Assembly (NCBI GenBank): GCA_946614075.1
Contig: CAMOGO010000035.1
Location: forward strand, 1-9,216
Reading direction: 5' to 3'
Length of the DNA stretch: 9,216 nucleotides
Source of the DNA: an uncultured Lachnospiraceae bacterium
Lineage (GTDB): Bacteria > Bacillota_A > Clostridia > Lachnospirales > Lachnospiraceae
Every line of letters begins with the position of its first letter. Within the stretch, counting starts at the first letter, position 1. The notes under the pieces were generated by a model, which was given only the letters and a program-made list of their open reading frames with translations, was not told the DNA's origin and made no database searches. The position numbers and the translations under genes are program-made. Shown one piece after another: positions 1 to 6,150 of this stretch.

Positions 1-45
1 CCGTTGCCGTAGGGCAACAATTACCTCAGGTGGCCGTGTGCATAA
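1..45. repeat. Dispersed palindromic intergenic repeat, copy A (cut by window edge)
   Basis: This segment matches positions 2118-2162 at 39 of 45 bases, without gaps. It holds a perfect 6-bp hairpin, GTTGCC (3-8) and GGCAAC (13-18) with a four-base loop. The TACCT block and the final GGCCGTGTGCATAA are also conserved. In copy B the bases equivalent to 29-41 pair with sequence further 5'; here that partner would lie just left of the window. The copy abuts the hairpin at 45-79 that follows ackA. No known family is recognised. It could be a mobile palindromic element or the body of a small RNA. Confidence 0.75.
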
Positions 46-79
46 AAGAAAGGCTGCCGCAATGCGGCAGCCTTTCTTT
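45..79 (-). terminator. Intrinsic terminator after ackA, bidirectional in form
   Basis: A perfect 16-bp inverted repeat (45-60 with 64-79) has a three-base loop. Its GC core is GGCTGCCGC/GCGGCAGCC, flanked by AAAGAAA and TTTCTTT, so either strand gives a GC stem followed by a T-rich run. It lies 28 bases after the ackA stop codon on the minus strand and immediately before the repeat at 1-45. Confidence 0.9.
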
Positions 80-106
80 ATGCATTCGAAGCTCTTATTT
101 CACGCT

Positions 107-1300
107 TTATTTCGTGACAAGTGCGACGGTATCGCGAGCGATCGCCAGCTCCTCATTGGTCGGGACAACCATAACGATCGTGCGGGAGTCCGGAGTGCTG
201 ATGATGCGCTCAACACCGTGGCAGTTATTTGCCTCGTCATCGATGGTAACGCCGATGTAGCCCAGATACTCGCAGACAGCCTTGCGGACCTTGGCATCGT
301 TCTCGCCGGCACCTGCGGTGAAGCAGATGACATCGACGCCGTTCATCGCTGCGATGTAGGAACCGATGTACTTTGCGACATGATAGCAGTAGGTCTCAAG
401 AGCGGTGATTGCCTGCTCGTTTCCTGCCTCGGAAGCGGCATCCAGATCACGGAAGTCGCTGGAGACGCCGGACAGACCCAGAACACCGGATTCCTTGTTC
501 AGAACCTTCAGGATTTCCTCAAGGCTCTTGCCGGTCTTCTTGGCCAGGAACTCGATGATAGCGGGATCTAGGTCGCCGCTGCGGGTGCCCATGATCAGGC
601 CTTCCAGCGGGGTAAGACCCATGGAGGTATCGACGGACTTGCCATTCTTGACAGCGCAGATGCTGGCGCCGTTGCCCAGATGGCAGACGATCGTCTTCAG
701 GTCCTCATAGGACTTGCCAAGGATCTCAGCAGCTCTCTTGGAAACGTAGGAGTGGCTGGTTCCATGGAAGCCGTAACGACGTACCGCATAATCGGTATAA
801 TACTTGTAAGGAATACCATACAGATATGCCTTCTTCGGCATGGTCTGGTGGAAAGCAGTATCAAATACACCTACCATCGGGACACCGGGCATCAGCTCGC
901 GGCAGGCATTGATGCCGATCAGGTTGGCCGGATTGTGCAGAGGAGCAAGCTCGTTGCACTTCTCGATCTGCTCGAGAACCTCATCGGTGAGGAGCGTAGA
1001 CTGTGCGAACTTCTCGCCGCCATGGACGACACGATGGCCGACAGCGTCGATCTCATCGAGGGAAGCGATCACGCCGCAGACCGGGTCGGTGAGGTGCTTG
1101 AGGACCAGGCTGACAGCTGCCGTATGAGTCGGCATCGGAGCCTCGATCTCTACTTTGTCCTTACCGGTCGGACGATGGGTCAGACGACCATCGATGCCGA
1201 TTCTCTCGCAGAGGCCCTTGGCCATGACCTGCTCGGTCTCGGAATCGATCAGCTGATACTTCAACGAAGAGCTTCCACAGTTGATAACTAATACTTTCAT
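107..1300 (-). CDS. ackA: Acetate kinase
   Basis: The 397-residue product is a full-length cytoplasmic acetate kinase, which interconverts acetyl phosphate plus ADP with acetate plus ATP, the substrate-level ATP step of acetogenic fermentation. Visible family motifs are the N-terminal VINCGSSSLKYQL (Asn7 and the phosphate-binding serines), GHRVVHGGE around Arg90, VFDTAFH with Asp147, GFHGTSH with His179, HLGNGAS, MGTRSGDLDP with Arg240 (transition-state arginine in the family), FTAGAGEND, and the C-terminal NEE with Glu383. The ATG is preceded by AAAGGAG at good spacing. queH lies 67 bp upstream on the same strand, and no phosphotransacetylase gene (pta), its frequent partner, is next to it. 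The hairpin at 45-79 ends the transcript. All key residues look intact. Confidence 0.97.
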   Translation of the reverse strand: MKVLVINCGSSSLKYQLIDSETEQVMAKGLCERIGIDGRLTHRPTGKDKVEIEAPMPTHTAAVSLVLKHLTDPVCGVIASLDEIDAVGHRVVHGGEKFAQSTLLTDEVLEQIEKCNELAPLHNPANLIGINACRELMPGVPMVGVFDTAFHQTMPKKAYLYGIPYKYYTDYAVRRYGFHGTSHSYVSKRAAEILGKSYEDLKTIVCHLGNGASICAVKNGKSVDTSMGLTPLEGLIMGTRSGDLDPAIIEFLAKKTGKSLEEILKVLNKESGVLGLSGVSSDFRDLDAASEAGNEQAITALETYCYHVAKYIGSYIAAMNGVDVICFTAGAGENDAKVRKAVCEYLGYIGVTIDDEANNCHGVERIISTPDSRTIVMVVPTNEELAIARDTVALVTK

Positions 1301-1336
1301 TTCCTTTTTCTCCTTTAAGGCTTAATCGTTCTAATA

Positions 1337-1356
1337 TGTCCGATGCCCACCGGACA
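1337..1356. other. Small inverted repeat between queH and ackA
   Basis: TGTCCG (1337-1342) and CGGACA (1351-1356) pair around an eight-base loop in the 67-bp gap. No T-run follows on the minus strand, so it is not a convincing terminator. It may be an RNA processing site, a weak attenuator or an operator for ackA. A poor TTGGTG...TATTAG promoter-like pair (18-base spacer) brackets it on the minus strand, but the match is too weak to call. Confidence 0.35.
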
Positions 1357-1367
1357 CCAATCGACCT

Positions 1368-2036
1368 TTATTCTAACGCGTTTCCAAAATGCTGTAAAGC
1401 CTCGTCATTCTTTCCACGGGAAAAAATACATCCGCAGTAATTCTGCCGGTACAGGCCATACTCATGCGACAGCTCGATGGACCTTTTGTACCCCTCTTTC
1501 TTTTTGAAGTCGCCTGGAAGCCAGCTGACGTCAAGCCCTTCGCAGAGTTCCTCTCCGATCTCGTTCAGCTTCTGCGCATTTTTTAAGGGGCTGATCGTAA
1601 GGGTGGTCGAAGCATAGGAAAAGCCGCCTTCCTTGGCCTTTTTGACCGTCTCGGAAAGCCGCAGCCGGTAGCACCGGAAGCACCTCTCGCCGCCCTCGGG
1701 TACCTGCTCATAGCCCTTTGCCATCTCGTAGAAGGTTTCCGGGTCATACTTTGCCTCCAGGACGGAGATAGGGTATCCCGTCTTCTTTCCCTCATTGATT
1801 TCCTGGTTGTAGGCAGCGATCAGGCGCTTCTGCTCCGCCTTTCTCGTCTCATACTCCTCTGCCGGGGAAATGTTGGGATTGTAGTAAAACACCGTAATCG
1901 CAAAGTACCGGCTCAGGTACTCCAGCACATAGCTGGAGCAAGGCGCGCAGCAGCTGTGCAACAGCAGCGTCTTGCCGTGTACGGCAGGGTCCTCTAAGAT
2001 TTTCTCCAGTTCTTTCTGATAATTACGCTTGTTCAT
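1368..2036 (-). CDS. queH: Epoxyqueuosine reductase, QueH family (DUF208)
   Basis: The 222-residue protein matches the QueH (formerly DUF208) family, which carries out the last step of queuosine synthesis: reducing epoxyqueuosine to queuosine at tRNA wobble position 34. It is an alternative to cobalamin-dependent QueG. The signature is HSCCAPC near the N terminus (Cys29, Cys30, Cys33), a second pair in ERCFRCYRLRL (Cys119, Cys122) and YCGC near the C terminus (Cys201, Cys203). Family members use such cysteines to hold an iron-sulfur cluster and a nearby metal. TTLTISPLKN and the YRQNYCGC end are also typical. Length is normal. The start is the first ATG in frame; its ribosome binding site is weak. 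It precedes ackA without a strong terminator between, so the two may be co-transcribed. Confidence 0.93.
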   Translation of the reverse strand: MNKRNYQKELEKILEDPAVHGKTLLLHSCCAPCSSYVLEYLSRYFAITVFYYNPNISPAEEYETRKAEQKRLIAAYNQEINEGKKTGYPISVLEAKYDPETFYEMAKGYEQVPEGGERCFRCYRLRLSETVKKAKEGGFSYASTTLTISPLKNAQKLNEIGEELCEGLDVSWLPGDFKKKEGYKRSIELSHEYGLYRQNYCGCIFSRGKNDEALQHFGNALE

Positions 2037-2071
2037 GGCTTGCTCTTATCCGTTATAAACACACATCTAAT

Positions 2072-2105
2072 CGAGCAGGAGGAAGACACAGTCTCCTCCT
2101 GCTCG
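2072..2105. other. Strong hairpin upstream of queH containing SD and anti-SD strings
   Basis: CGAGCAGGAGG plus AGAC (2072-2087, one bulged A) pairs with GTCTCCTCCTGCTCG (2091-2105) around an ACA loop, giving about 15 base pairs. Neither strand has a T-run directly after it, so it is not a standard intrinsic terminator. On either strand one arm carries AGGAGG and the other CCTCCT. It lies 35 bp upstream of the queH start and directly next to repeat copy B. Its role is unknown; it may shape the 5' leader of queH or the 3' end of a plus-strand RNA. Confidence 0.7.
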
Positions 2106-2107
2106 CT

Positions 2108-2162
2108 GCACCGGCCGCCGTTGCCGTAAGGCAACAGGTACCTTGGGCGGCCGTGTGCATAA
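2108..2162. repeat. Dispersed palindromic intergenic repeat, copy B (complete)
   Basis: Positions 2118-2162 match 1-45 at 39 of 45 bases. The complete copy shows the whole fold: GCAC (2108-2111) pairs with GTGC (2155-2158), CGGCCGCC (2112-2119) pairs with GGCGGCCG (2146-2153), with T2154 bulged. Inside lie a perfect hairpin, GTTGCC and GGCAAC (2120-2125 and 2130-2135), and a ten-base single-stranded stretch containing TACCT. It sits between the rpoD terminator and the hairpin at 2072-2105. Nothing in it looks coding. No known RNA family is recognised. Confidence 0.8.
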
Positions 2163-2171
2163 CGAAGGAAA

Positions 2172-2190
2172 GGACCGCATACTGCGGTCC
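2172..2190 (-). terminator. Intrinsic terminator after rpoD
   Basis: GGACCGCA (2172-2179) and TGCGGTCC (2183-2190) form a perfect 8-bp stem with a three-base loop. On the minus strand it is followed by a T-rich tract, TTTCCTTCGTT, and lies 15 bases after the rpoD stop codon. On the plus strand the following tract is poor in T, so it is mainly a minus-strand terminator. Confidence 0.82.
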
Positions 2191-2204
2191 TCTCGTCATA
2201 CTCT

Positions 2205-3320
2205 CTACAGGAAATCCCGTATTCTCTTGCTTCTGACCGGGTTTCTCAGCTTTCTGAGAGCCTTCGCCTCGATCTGGCGGATACGCTCTCGGGTGACATT
2301 AAACTCCTTGCCAACCTCCTCGAGTGTACGAGGATGGCCGTCTTCCAGGCCAAAGCGCAGGACGATAACCTGGCGCTCACGGTCCTTCAGGTCCTCGAGC
2401 AGAGTATCGATGTGCTCACGCAGCATCACGGACTCGACATTCCCCTCCGGGGTCACGGCGTTATTGTCGGCGACGAAATCGCCCAGGTTGGAGTCATCCT
2501 CCTCACCGATCGGCGTCTCCAGGGAAGCAGGCTCACGGGCGATCTGCATGATCTCCATGACCTTCTCCTCGGTCATATCCAGCGCATCGGCAAGCTCCGA
2601 GACGCTCGGCTCGTATCCGAGCTCCAGGGTCAGCTTACGCTGCATCTTGGACATTTTGTTGATCGTCTCTACCATGTGGACCGGTACACGGATCGTACGT
2701 GCCTGGTCTGCCAAAGCTCTTGTGACCGACTGGCGGATCCACCAGGTAGCGTAGGTGCTCAGCTTGTAGCCCTTTGTGTAATCAAACTTCTCGACACCCT
2801 TGATCAGTCCGAGGTTACCCTCCTGGACCAGGTCAAGGAAGCTCATTCCTCTGCCGGTGTAGCGCTTCGCGATGGAAACCACCAGACGCAGGTTGGACTC
2901 AATCAGTCTCTCCTTTGCAGCCTGATCGCCTTCCGCCTTCAGCTTGGCAAGCCGCATCTCCTCGTCCGCTGTCAGCAGCGGAACCGTTCCGATCTCCTTA
3001 AGGTACATACGAACCGGGTCCTCAGTCCCGATTCCTTCCAGCAAATCAATCGCGTTGAGGTCTATCTCCTCCTCTGCCTCACTCGCGACAAACTCATCGT
3101 CGCTGTCCAAAGCATCGTCGATCGCTGCGTCATCCTCCATCACACGGAGTACATCGATCCCCTTGCTTTCCAGGAACTGATAGATGTTTTCAAGGTCTTC
3201 CGGGGAGAGCTCGATACCCTTGAACGTATCGTTGATATCGTTCATATCGAGGGAATTCTTTTTGCTCTTTCCCAGCTCGACCAGTTTCTGAAGGTTTTCC
3301 ATCAATTTTTCTTTTTCCAC
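2205..3320 (-). CDS. rpoD: Primary RNA polymerase sigma factor (RpoD/SigA)
   Basis: This 371-residue protein is the housekeeping sigma factor that directs RNA polymerase to -35/-10 promoters. Domains in order are region 1.1 (about residues 1-75) with an acidic stretch to about 90; region 1.2, opening at [11 protein letters not shown] (101-111); region 2 with [19 protein letters not shown] and the -10-binding [18 protein letters not shown] (about 188-205); region 3 starting at RVPVHM; and region 4 with the -35-binding helix-turn-helix [19 protein letters not shown] (about 332-350). The conserved RDFL end is present. Length fits the short Firmicute form. The start is GTG at 3320, with AGGGGA nine bases upstream; an ATG at codon 7 has no better site. 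The usual clostridial neighbour dnaG is absent; mutY lies upstream instead. Confidence 0.97.
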   Translation of the reverse strand: MEKEKLMENLQKLVELGKSKKNSLDMNDINDTFKGIELSPEDLENIYQFLESKGIDVLRVMEDDAAIDDALDSDDEFVASEAEEEIDLNAIDLLEGIGTEDPVRMYLKEIGTVPLLTADEEMRLAKLKAEGDQAAKERLIESNLRLVVSIAKRYTGRGMSFLDLVQEGNLGLIKGVEKFDYTKGYKLSTYATWWIRQSVTRALADQARTIRVPVHMVETINKMSKMQRKLTLELGYEPSVSELADALDMTEEKVMEIMQIAREPASLETPIGEEDDSNLGDFVADNNAVTPEGNVESVMLREHIDTLLEDLKDRERQVIVLRFGLEDGHPRTLEEVGKEFNVTRERIRQIEAKALRKLRNPVRSKRIRDFL

Positions 3321-3401
3321 TTGTTTTCGTCCCCTTCACTGATCTATCGTGCGCGTCAGGCTTTTTCCGTCTATGGGCCGCTGCCCGGTAGAGCGAGAAA
3401 A

Positions 3402-3418
3402 GGACCCGTTTCGGATCC
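3402..3418 (-). terminator. Hairpin in the rpoD leader: mutY terminator or attenuator
   Basis: On the minus strand GGATCCG and CGGGTCC pair (7 bp, one T-G wobble) around an AAA loop, and TTTTCTC follows. It lies downstream of both the mutY stop codon and the predicted rpoD start site at about 3453. It could end mutY transcripts, but rpoD transcripts from the promoter at 3460-3488 would also meet it. The T-run is short, so termination is probably partial. Confidence 0.55.
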
Positions 3419-3459
3419 GCCGCTCCTTCAATGGGGATAATCGCCCACGCTAAAAATAT

Positions 3460-3488
3460 AGTATAGACGGACTGTCAGGATCTGTCAA
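3460..3488 (-). promoter_or_regulatory. Consensus sigma-A promoter for rpoD
   Basis: On the minus strand a perfect -35 box TTGACA (3488-3483) is followed by a 17-base spacer and TATACT (3465-3460, 5 of 6 to consensus). The -35 box lies in the last codons of mutY. Transcription would start near 3453 and leave a leader of about 130 bases before the rpoD GTG codon. This suggests that rpoD makes its own message and could be autoregulated by SigA-containing polymerase. Confidence 0.85.
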
Positions 3489-4695
3489 GCAGTTTTTTGC
3501 ATTTTTTTCGGAAAGCCAGAAACGCCCCCGGAAGGGCATAGATCTCATCCAGCTCTTCTTCTCTCACAAACACGAGCTGGCCTGCCCCCGGTATCCTCTG
3601 CGCCTTCTCATCAGACTTTTCTCCAGACTTCCCACCCGGCCCCTCGCCGGCACTCTCCCCGGTCTCCTCCAGCCGGACGGCATATCCGGTATTCTCCCCG
3701 GTCTCCTCCAGCCGGACGGCGTATCCGGTATTCTCCCCGGTCTCCTCCAGCCGGACGGCGTATCCGGTCATCTCCCATTCGACATGGCTGAAGATATGCT
3801 TTGCCTCCCCGATAGGCGTGACCGTGAGGATCCGGGTGCCCGGAAGGCAGCCCTCCAGATACCCCCTGACCTCAGCCTCCGTCAATCCCCCTTCCGTCCC
3901 CGGAAACTCGTACAGACCTGCCAGCAGGCCTTTATCCGGGCGTTTCCGGATCGCCACCAGATCGTGATCAAGGAGCAGGAAAATCGTCCGTTTTTCCTTT
4001 CTTCTCTCCTTCTTTGGCGCGCGATATGGATAGTCCTCCGGATTCCCCTGGCTGCAGGCAAGGCACTCCGCGCGGACCGGACAGCGGTCGCAGGCCGGGC
4101 GCCCGTTCGGGATGCAGATGAGCTCTCCCAGCTCCATCAAGGCCTCGTTGAAAAGGCCTGCCTCGCCCTCCGGCATAAGGCGGGTGAGGATCGCCGCGGC
4201 CTCCTTTCTCACAGGCCCCTGCATGATGTCCGACGGGTCCGCGCAGATCCGGCTCAGCACGCGCAGGACATTTCCATCGACAGCAGGCACCGGGATATCA
4301 AAGGCGATCGACGCAATGGCCCCTGCCGTATAGGGGCCGATGCCGGGCAAGGCTTTCAGCGCGTCGTAATCCGCAGGCATCCGCGAGCCGTACTGCTCCT
4401 TCAGGACCATCGCGGCTTTTTTCAGATTGCGGGCACGGCTGTAATAGCCAAGCCCCTCCCAGAGCTTCAGCAGGCGGTCCTCCTCCACATCCGCGAGGGC
4501 GTCGATATCCGGCAGCTCTTTCAAAAAACGCTCATAGTAGGGAATGACCGCCTCGATCCTCGTCTGCTGGAGCATGATCTCGGAAATCCAGATCCGGTAA
4601 GGGTTCCGGCCCATCCGCCAGGGAAGCTCTCTTCCGGTCTTACGGTACCATTCCACGAGCGGCTTCACGATGCCGCCCAGTCTTTTTTCATCCAT
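3475..4695 (-). CDS. mutY: A/G-specific adenine DNA glycosylase MutY with tandem repeat insertion
   Basis: The protein (406 residues) removes adenine mispaired with 8-oxoguanine in base-excision repair. Visible features are SEIMLQQT with catalytic Glu39, the helix-hairpin-helix LPGIGPYTAGAI (116-127) followed by VDGNV with catalytic Asp140, and a four-cysteine iron-sulfur motif (Cys194, Cys202, Cys205, Cys211; first gap seven residues, one longer than in E. coli). A NUDIX-like 8-oxoG-sensing domain follows from about 235, with FSHVEW at 302-307. Directly after that, the 13-residue unit TGYAVRLEETGEN occurs three times (310-348), then a low-complexity linker, then the last strand and helix of the domain. 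The start is uncertain: GAGG lies directly against the ATG, too close for good initiation. It is divergent from the plus-strand gene at 4783. Confidence 0.95.
   Translation of the reverse strand: MDEKRLGGIVKPLVEWYRKTGRELPWRMGRNPYRIWISEIMLQQTRIEAVIPYYERFLKELPDIDALADVEEDRLLKLWEGLGYYSRARNLKKAAMVLKEQYGSRMPADYDALKALPGIGPYTAGAIASIAFDIPVPAVDGNVLRVLSRICADPSDIMQGPVRKEAAAILTRLMPEGEAGLFNEALMELGELICIPNGRPACDRCPVRAECLACSQGNPEDYPYRAPKKERRKEKRTIFLLLDHDLVAIRKRPDKGLLAGLYEFPGTEGGLTEAEVRGYLEGCLPGTRILTVTPIGEAKHIFSHVEWEMTGYAVRLEETGENTGYAVRLEETGENTGYAVRLEETGESAGEGPGGKSGEKSDEKAQRIPGAGQLVFVREEELDEIYALPGAFLAFRKKCKKLLDRS
3661..3777. repeat. Three in-frame 39-bp tandem repeats inside mutY
   Basis: Three 39-bp units begin at 3661, 3700 and 3739. 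Units 1 and 2 differ at one base, and unit 3 is identical to unit 2 over its first 30 bases. Each codes for TGYAVRLEETGEN (the last ends in Ser). The near-identity, including third codon positions, points to recent duplication by slippage or unequal recombination. The unit copies a beta strand of the C-terminal domain. Confidence 0.95.
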
Positions 4696-4716
4696 CCTCT
4701 AACCCCGACCGTTTCC

Positions 4717-4745
4717 TTTACTTTTCCTCCCGAATAAAGTAAAAT
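4717..4745 (+). promoter_or_regulatory. Probable promoter of the 94-residue protein gene
   Basis: TTTACT (4717-4722, 4 of 6 to TTGACA), a 17-base spacer and TAAAAT (4740-4745, 5 of 6) stand upstream of the only plus-strand gene. The start site would be near 4752, leaving a leader of about 30 bases. The region is shared with the divergent mutY start at 4695. Confidence 0.6.
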
Positions 4746-4766
4746 GACTTTCGAAAATGAAAGTCA
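4745..4766. promoter_or_regulatory. Perfect inverted repeat at the start site, operator-like
   Basis: TGACTTTC (4745-4752) and GAAAGTCA (4759-4766) are perfect 8-bp inverted repeats with a six-base spacer. They touch the -10 box and span the predicted start site, where a repressor dimer would block transcription. They could instead form a 5' hairpin in the message. No T-run follows, so it is not a terminator. Confidence 0.6.
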
Positions 4767-4782
4767 CTCACAGGAGAATCCT

Positions 4783-5067
4783 ATGTTAAAAAGATCTGAT
4801 TTACTCGCACTGAATTTCTACAAAAAAGAAGCCTTCACCGGCAGCCTTACCGGCATGCGCTACCGCGTCGCAAAAGACGGGGACGACCTCATCGCTACGA
4901 TCTGGCCGGAGCCCTTTTCCTACGACAATACATCCGATGACAAAAAGCAAAGCGAGCACTTCCCCTTCAGCGAGGAGGGCATGAACTCCATCGTCGAATG
5001 GCTGAACCGCATGCGCGAAGAGCAGAAGGAAACCTGGGAAAGCGCCCCCTTCTGGGTCAAGCGCTGA
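4783..5067 (+). CDS. Small conserved-looking protein of unknown function (94 residues)
   Basis: This is the only gene on the plus strand. The start at 4783 is chosen because AGGAG (4772-4776) stands six bases before it; an earlier in-frame ATG at 4744 lies in the inverted repeat and has no binding site. The product begins MLKRSDLLALNFYKKEAFTG, has an acidic, lysine-rich middle (DNTSDDKKQ) and an amphipathic helical stretch EEGMNSIVEWLNRMREEQ, and ends WESAPFWVKR. It has no signal peptide, membrane segment or cysteine, so it is likely cytoplasmic. From memory, similar short proteins occur widely in clostridia without a known function; this is recall, not a search. It faces the DUF3783-like gene tail to tail. 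Confidence 0.8.
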   Translation: MLKRSDLLALNFYKKEAFTGSLTGMRYRVAKDGDDLIATIWPEPFSYDNTSDDKKQSEHFPFSEEGMNSIVEWLNRMREEQKETWESAPFWVKR

Positions 5068-5127
5068 CCTTCCGCAAATCCTTAACGCTGTCCTTCTGCG
5101 CAGCTTACGCATTGACCTTCGCGAAGC

Positions 5128-5523
5128 TTACCCCTTCTTAGCCCTGCGGGCAAACTCCTCCCGCTCCAGGCAAAGCTCCCGGTACAGCATGGCAGGAGTC
5201 CACGCACCATTGGTCTCGGTCAGGACCGCCTTCAGGCAGCCCTTGCCGGCCCCTGCGCTCCTAAGAAGAGGAAGCACCTCGTCCAGCCTGTCGTCCAGAC
5301 CGCAAAGGACGAGAAAGCGCTCCGAAAAGCTCTTCACGGGCTCATTTCCCGGGTAAAAGATGGCAGAAGACTCGAAAGAGTCTTCCGCCAGTGAAAGCAT
5401 TGTCCTATGATAATCCGCGGGACCGACCCATCTGGCCTCAATCTGTGCCGCGGCAAGCGCCGCGCGGACCTTCATGAAGTCCATCCCTTCCGTAAATCCA
5501 AACAATAAAACCTTACTTTTCAT
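5128..5523 (-). CDS. DUF3783-like small protein
   Basis: The 131-residue protein opens with a beta strand and turn typical of an alpha/beta fold, KVLLFGFTEGMDF, and has a central segment SAIFYPGNEPVKSFSERFLVLCGL. It ends with KAVLTETNGAWTPAMLYRELCLEREEF, which resembles the DUF3783 domain of clostridial proteins. No function is established for that domain. There is no signal peptide or membrane helix. The gene starts 44 bp after the lrp-family stop codon with no terminator between, so it is probably the second gene of that transcript. AGGAT lies somewhat far (about 11 bases) before the ATG. The assignment to DUF3783 is by memory of the domain's ending and is moderately sure. Confidence 0.75.
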   Translation of the reverse strand: MKSKVLLFGFTEGMDFMKVRAALAAAQIEARWVGPADYHRTMLSLAEDSFESSAIFYPGNEPVKSFSERFLVLCGLDDRLDEVLPLLRSAGAGKGCLKAVLTETNGAWTPAMLYRELCLEREEFARRAKKG

Positions 5524-5567
5524 AAACAGCCGATCCTGCCAGTCCCTAAGTCAAACCCCTAAGGACA

Positions 5568-6035
5568 TTATTTGATGATCATATCCTCGTCCGGCATGAT
5601 GGTGACGTCCTCTTTCATGGTGGACAGGACGATCATCGTCTTCGTGTACTGGACTCCCTTGGTGGACTTGATCGTGTAAATAAGCTGCTCCAGTGCCTGG
5701 GTGGACTTCGCGACCACCTTCAGCATGTAGTCAAAATCTCCCGCCAGCATGTGTCCTTCCATGATGTGCGGCTCGCGGCGGATCATGTCCTCTACTGCAT
5801 TGGAGTAGAACTCAGGATTCTCAATCCGCAGCATGATATATGCCTTGATATCCTGTCCTACCTTGTTCCGGTCGAGAATCGTCGTGTACTGGCTGATCAC
5901 GCCGGAATTCTCCAGGCGCTTGATTCTCTCGCTGACCGCTGAAACAGACATATTGATCGTCTCACCAATCGCTGATGTGCTCATACGAGCGTTTTTCTTC
6001 AGACATTCCAAAATACGATAATCGATGCGATCCAT
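5568..6035 (-). CDS. Lrp/AsnC-family transcriptional regulator
   Basis: The 155-residue protein has the two-part Lrp layout. An N-terminal winged helix-turn-helix (about 1-60) contains MDRIDYRILECLKKNARMS and the recognition segment MSVSAVSERIKRLENSGVI. A RAM/AsnC ligand-binding domain (about 65-145) has the typical AGDFDYMLKV strand. Family members form dimers or octamers that bind DNA in response to amino acids; the ligand cannot be told from sequence. The ATG has a strong AAGGAGG site. A consensus promoter at 6151-6179 and a leader of about 110 bases with nested inverted repeats precede it. The DUF3783-like gene follows. The sequence looks intact and of normal length. The exact member (Lrp, AsnC or other) is not assignable. 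Confidence 0.95.
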   Translation of the reverse strand: MDRIDYRILECLKKNARMSTSAIGETINMSVSAVSERIKRLENSGVISQYTTILDRNKVGQDIKAYIMLRIENPEFYSNAVEDMIRREPHIMEGHMLAGDFDYMLKVVAKSTQALEQLIYTIKSTKGVQYTKTMIVLSTMKEDVTIMPDEDMIIK

Positions 6036-6045
6036 AACTCCTCCT

Positions 6046-6134
6046 TATTCACGCAATCAAATATCTTTCGAATTTTACAGTCCTATCGGTCTTTTTTCGA
6101 AAAATATTTTCTGTAAGCCGTTGTTCCGTGAATA
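6046..6134 (-). promoter_or_regulatory. Leader of the Lrp-family gene with nested inverted repeats
   Basis: In the predicted 5' leader, an outer perfect 8-bp pair (CGTGAATA at 6127-6134 with TATTCACG at 6046-6053) encloses an inner 6-bp pair (CTGTAA at 6111-6116 with TTACAG at 6075-6080). The interior is A/T-rich and includes AAAATATTTT and TTTTTCGAAAAA-like palindromes. The outer 3' arm lies directly against the AAGGAGG ribosome binding site, so pairing could affect translation. It may equally be DNA operator sites for the regulator itself. No known riboswitch is recognised. Confidence 0.5.
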
Positions 6135-6150
6135 TTTTTCTCCCACCGAC

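Noticed and set aside
2334..3440. Plus-strand open frame of 368 codons opposite rpoD
   Set aside because: It mirrors the conserved sigma factor gene and extends only into its leader; no domain, no binding site, composition typical of an antisense shadow.
3661..3777. Three evenly spaced repeats considered as a CRISPR-like array
   Set aside because: The units are directly adjacent with no spacers, a multiple of three in length and in frame within mutY, so they are a coding tandem repeat.
3784..4737. Plus-strand open frame of 317 codons opposite mutY
   Set aside because: mutY has all its catalytic residues and the iron-sulfur motif on the minus strand; this frame has no independent support.
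4744..4782. Upstream ATG at 4744 as start of the small plus-strand protein
   Set aside because: It lies within the -10 box and inverted repeat, before the predicted transcript start, and has no ribosome binding site, whereas the ATG at 4783 has AGGAG at ideal spacing.
5068..5127. Possible terminator between the convergent genes (CTGCGCAG and CTTCGCGAAG palindromes)
   Set aside because: The palindromes are short, have no loop room and no T-run on either strand; no terminator can be supported.
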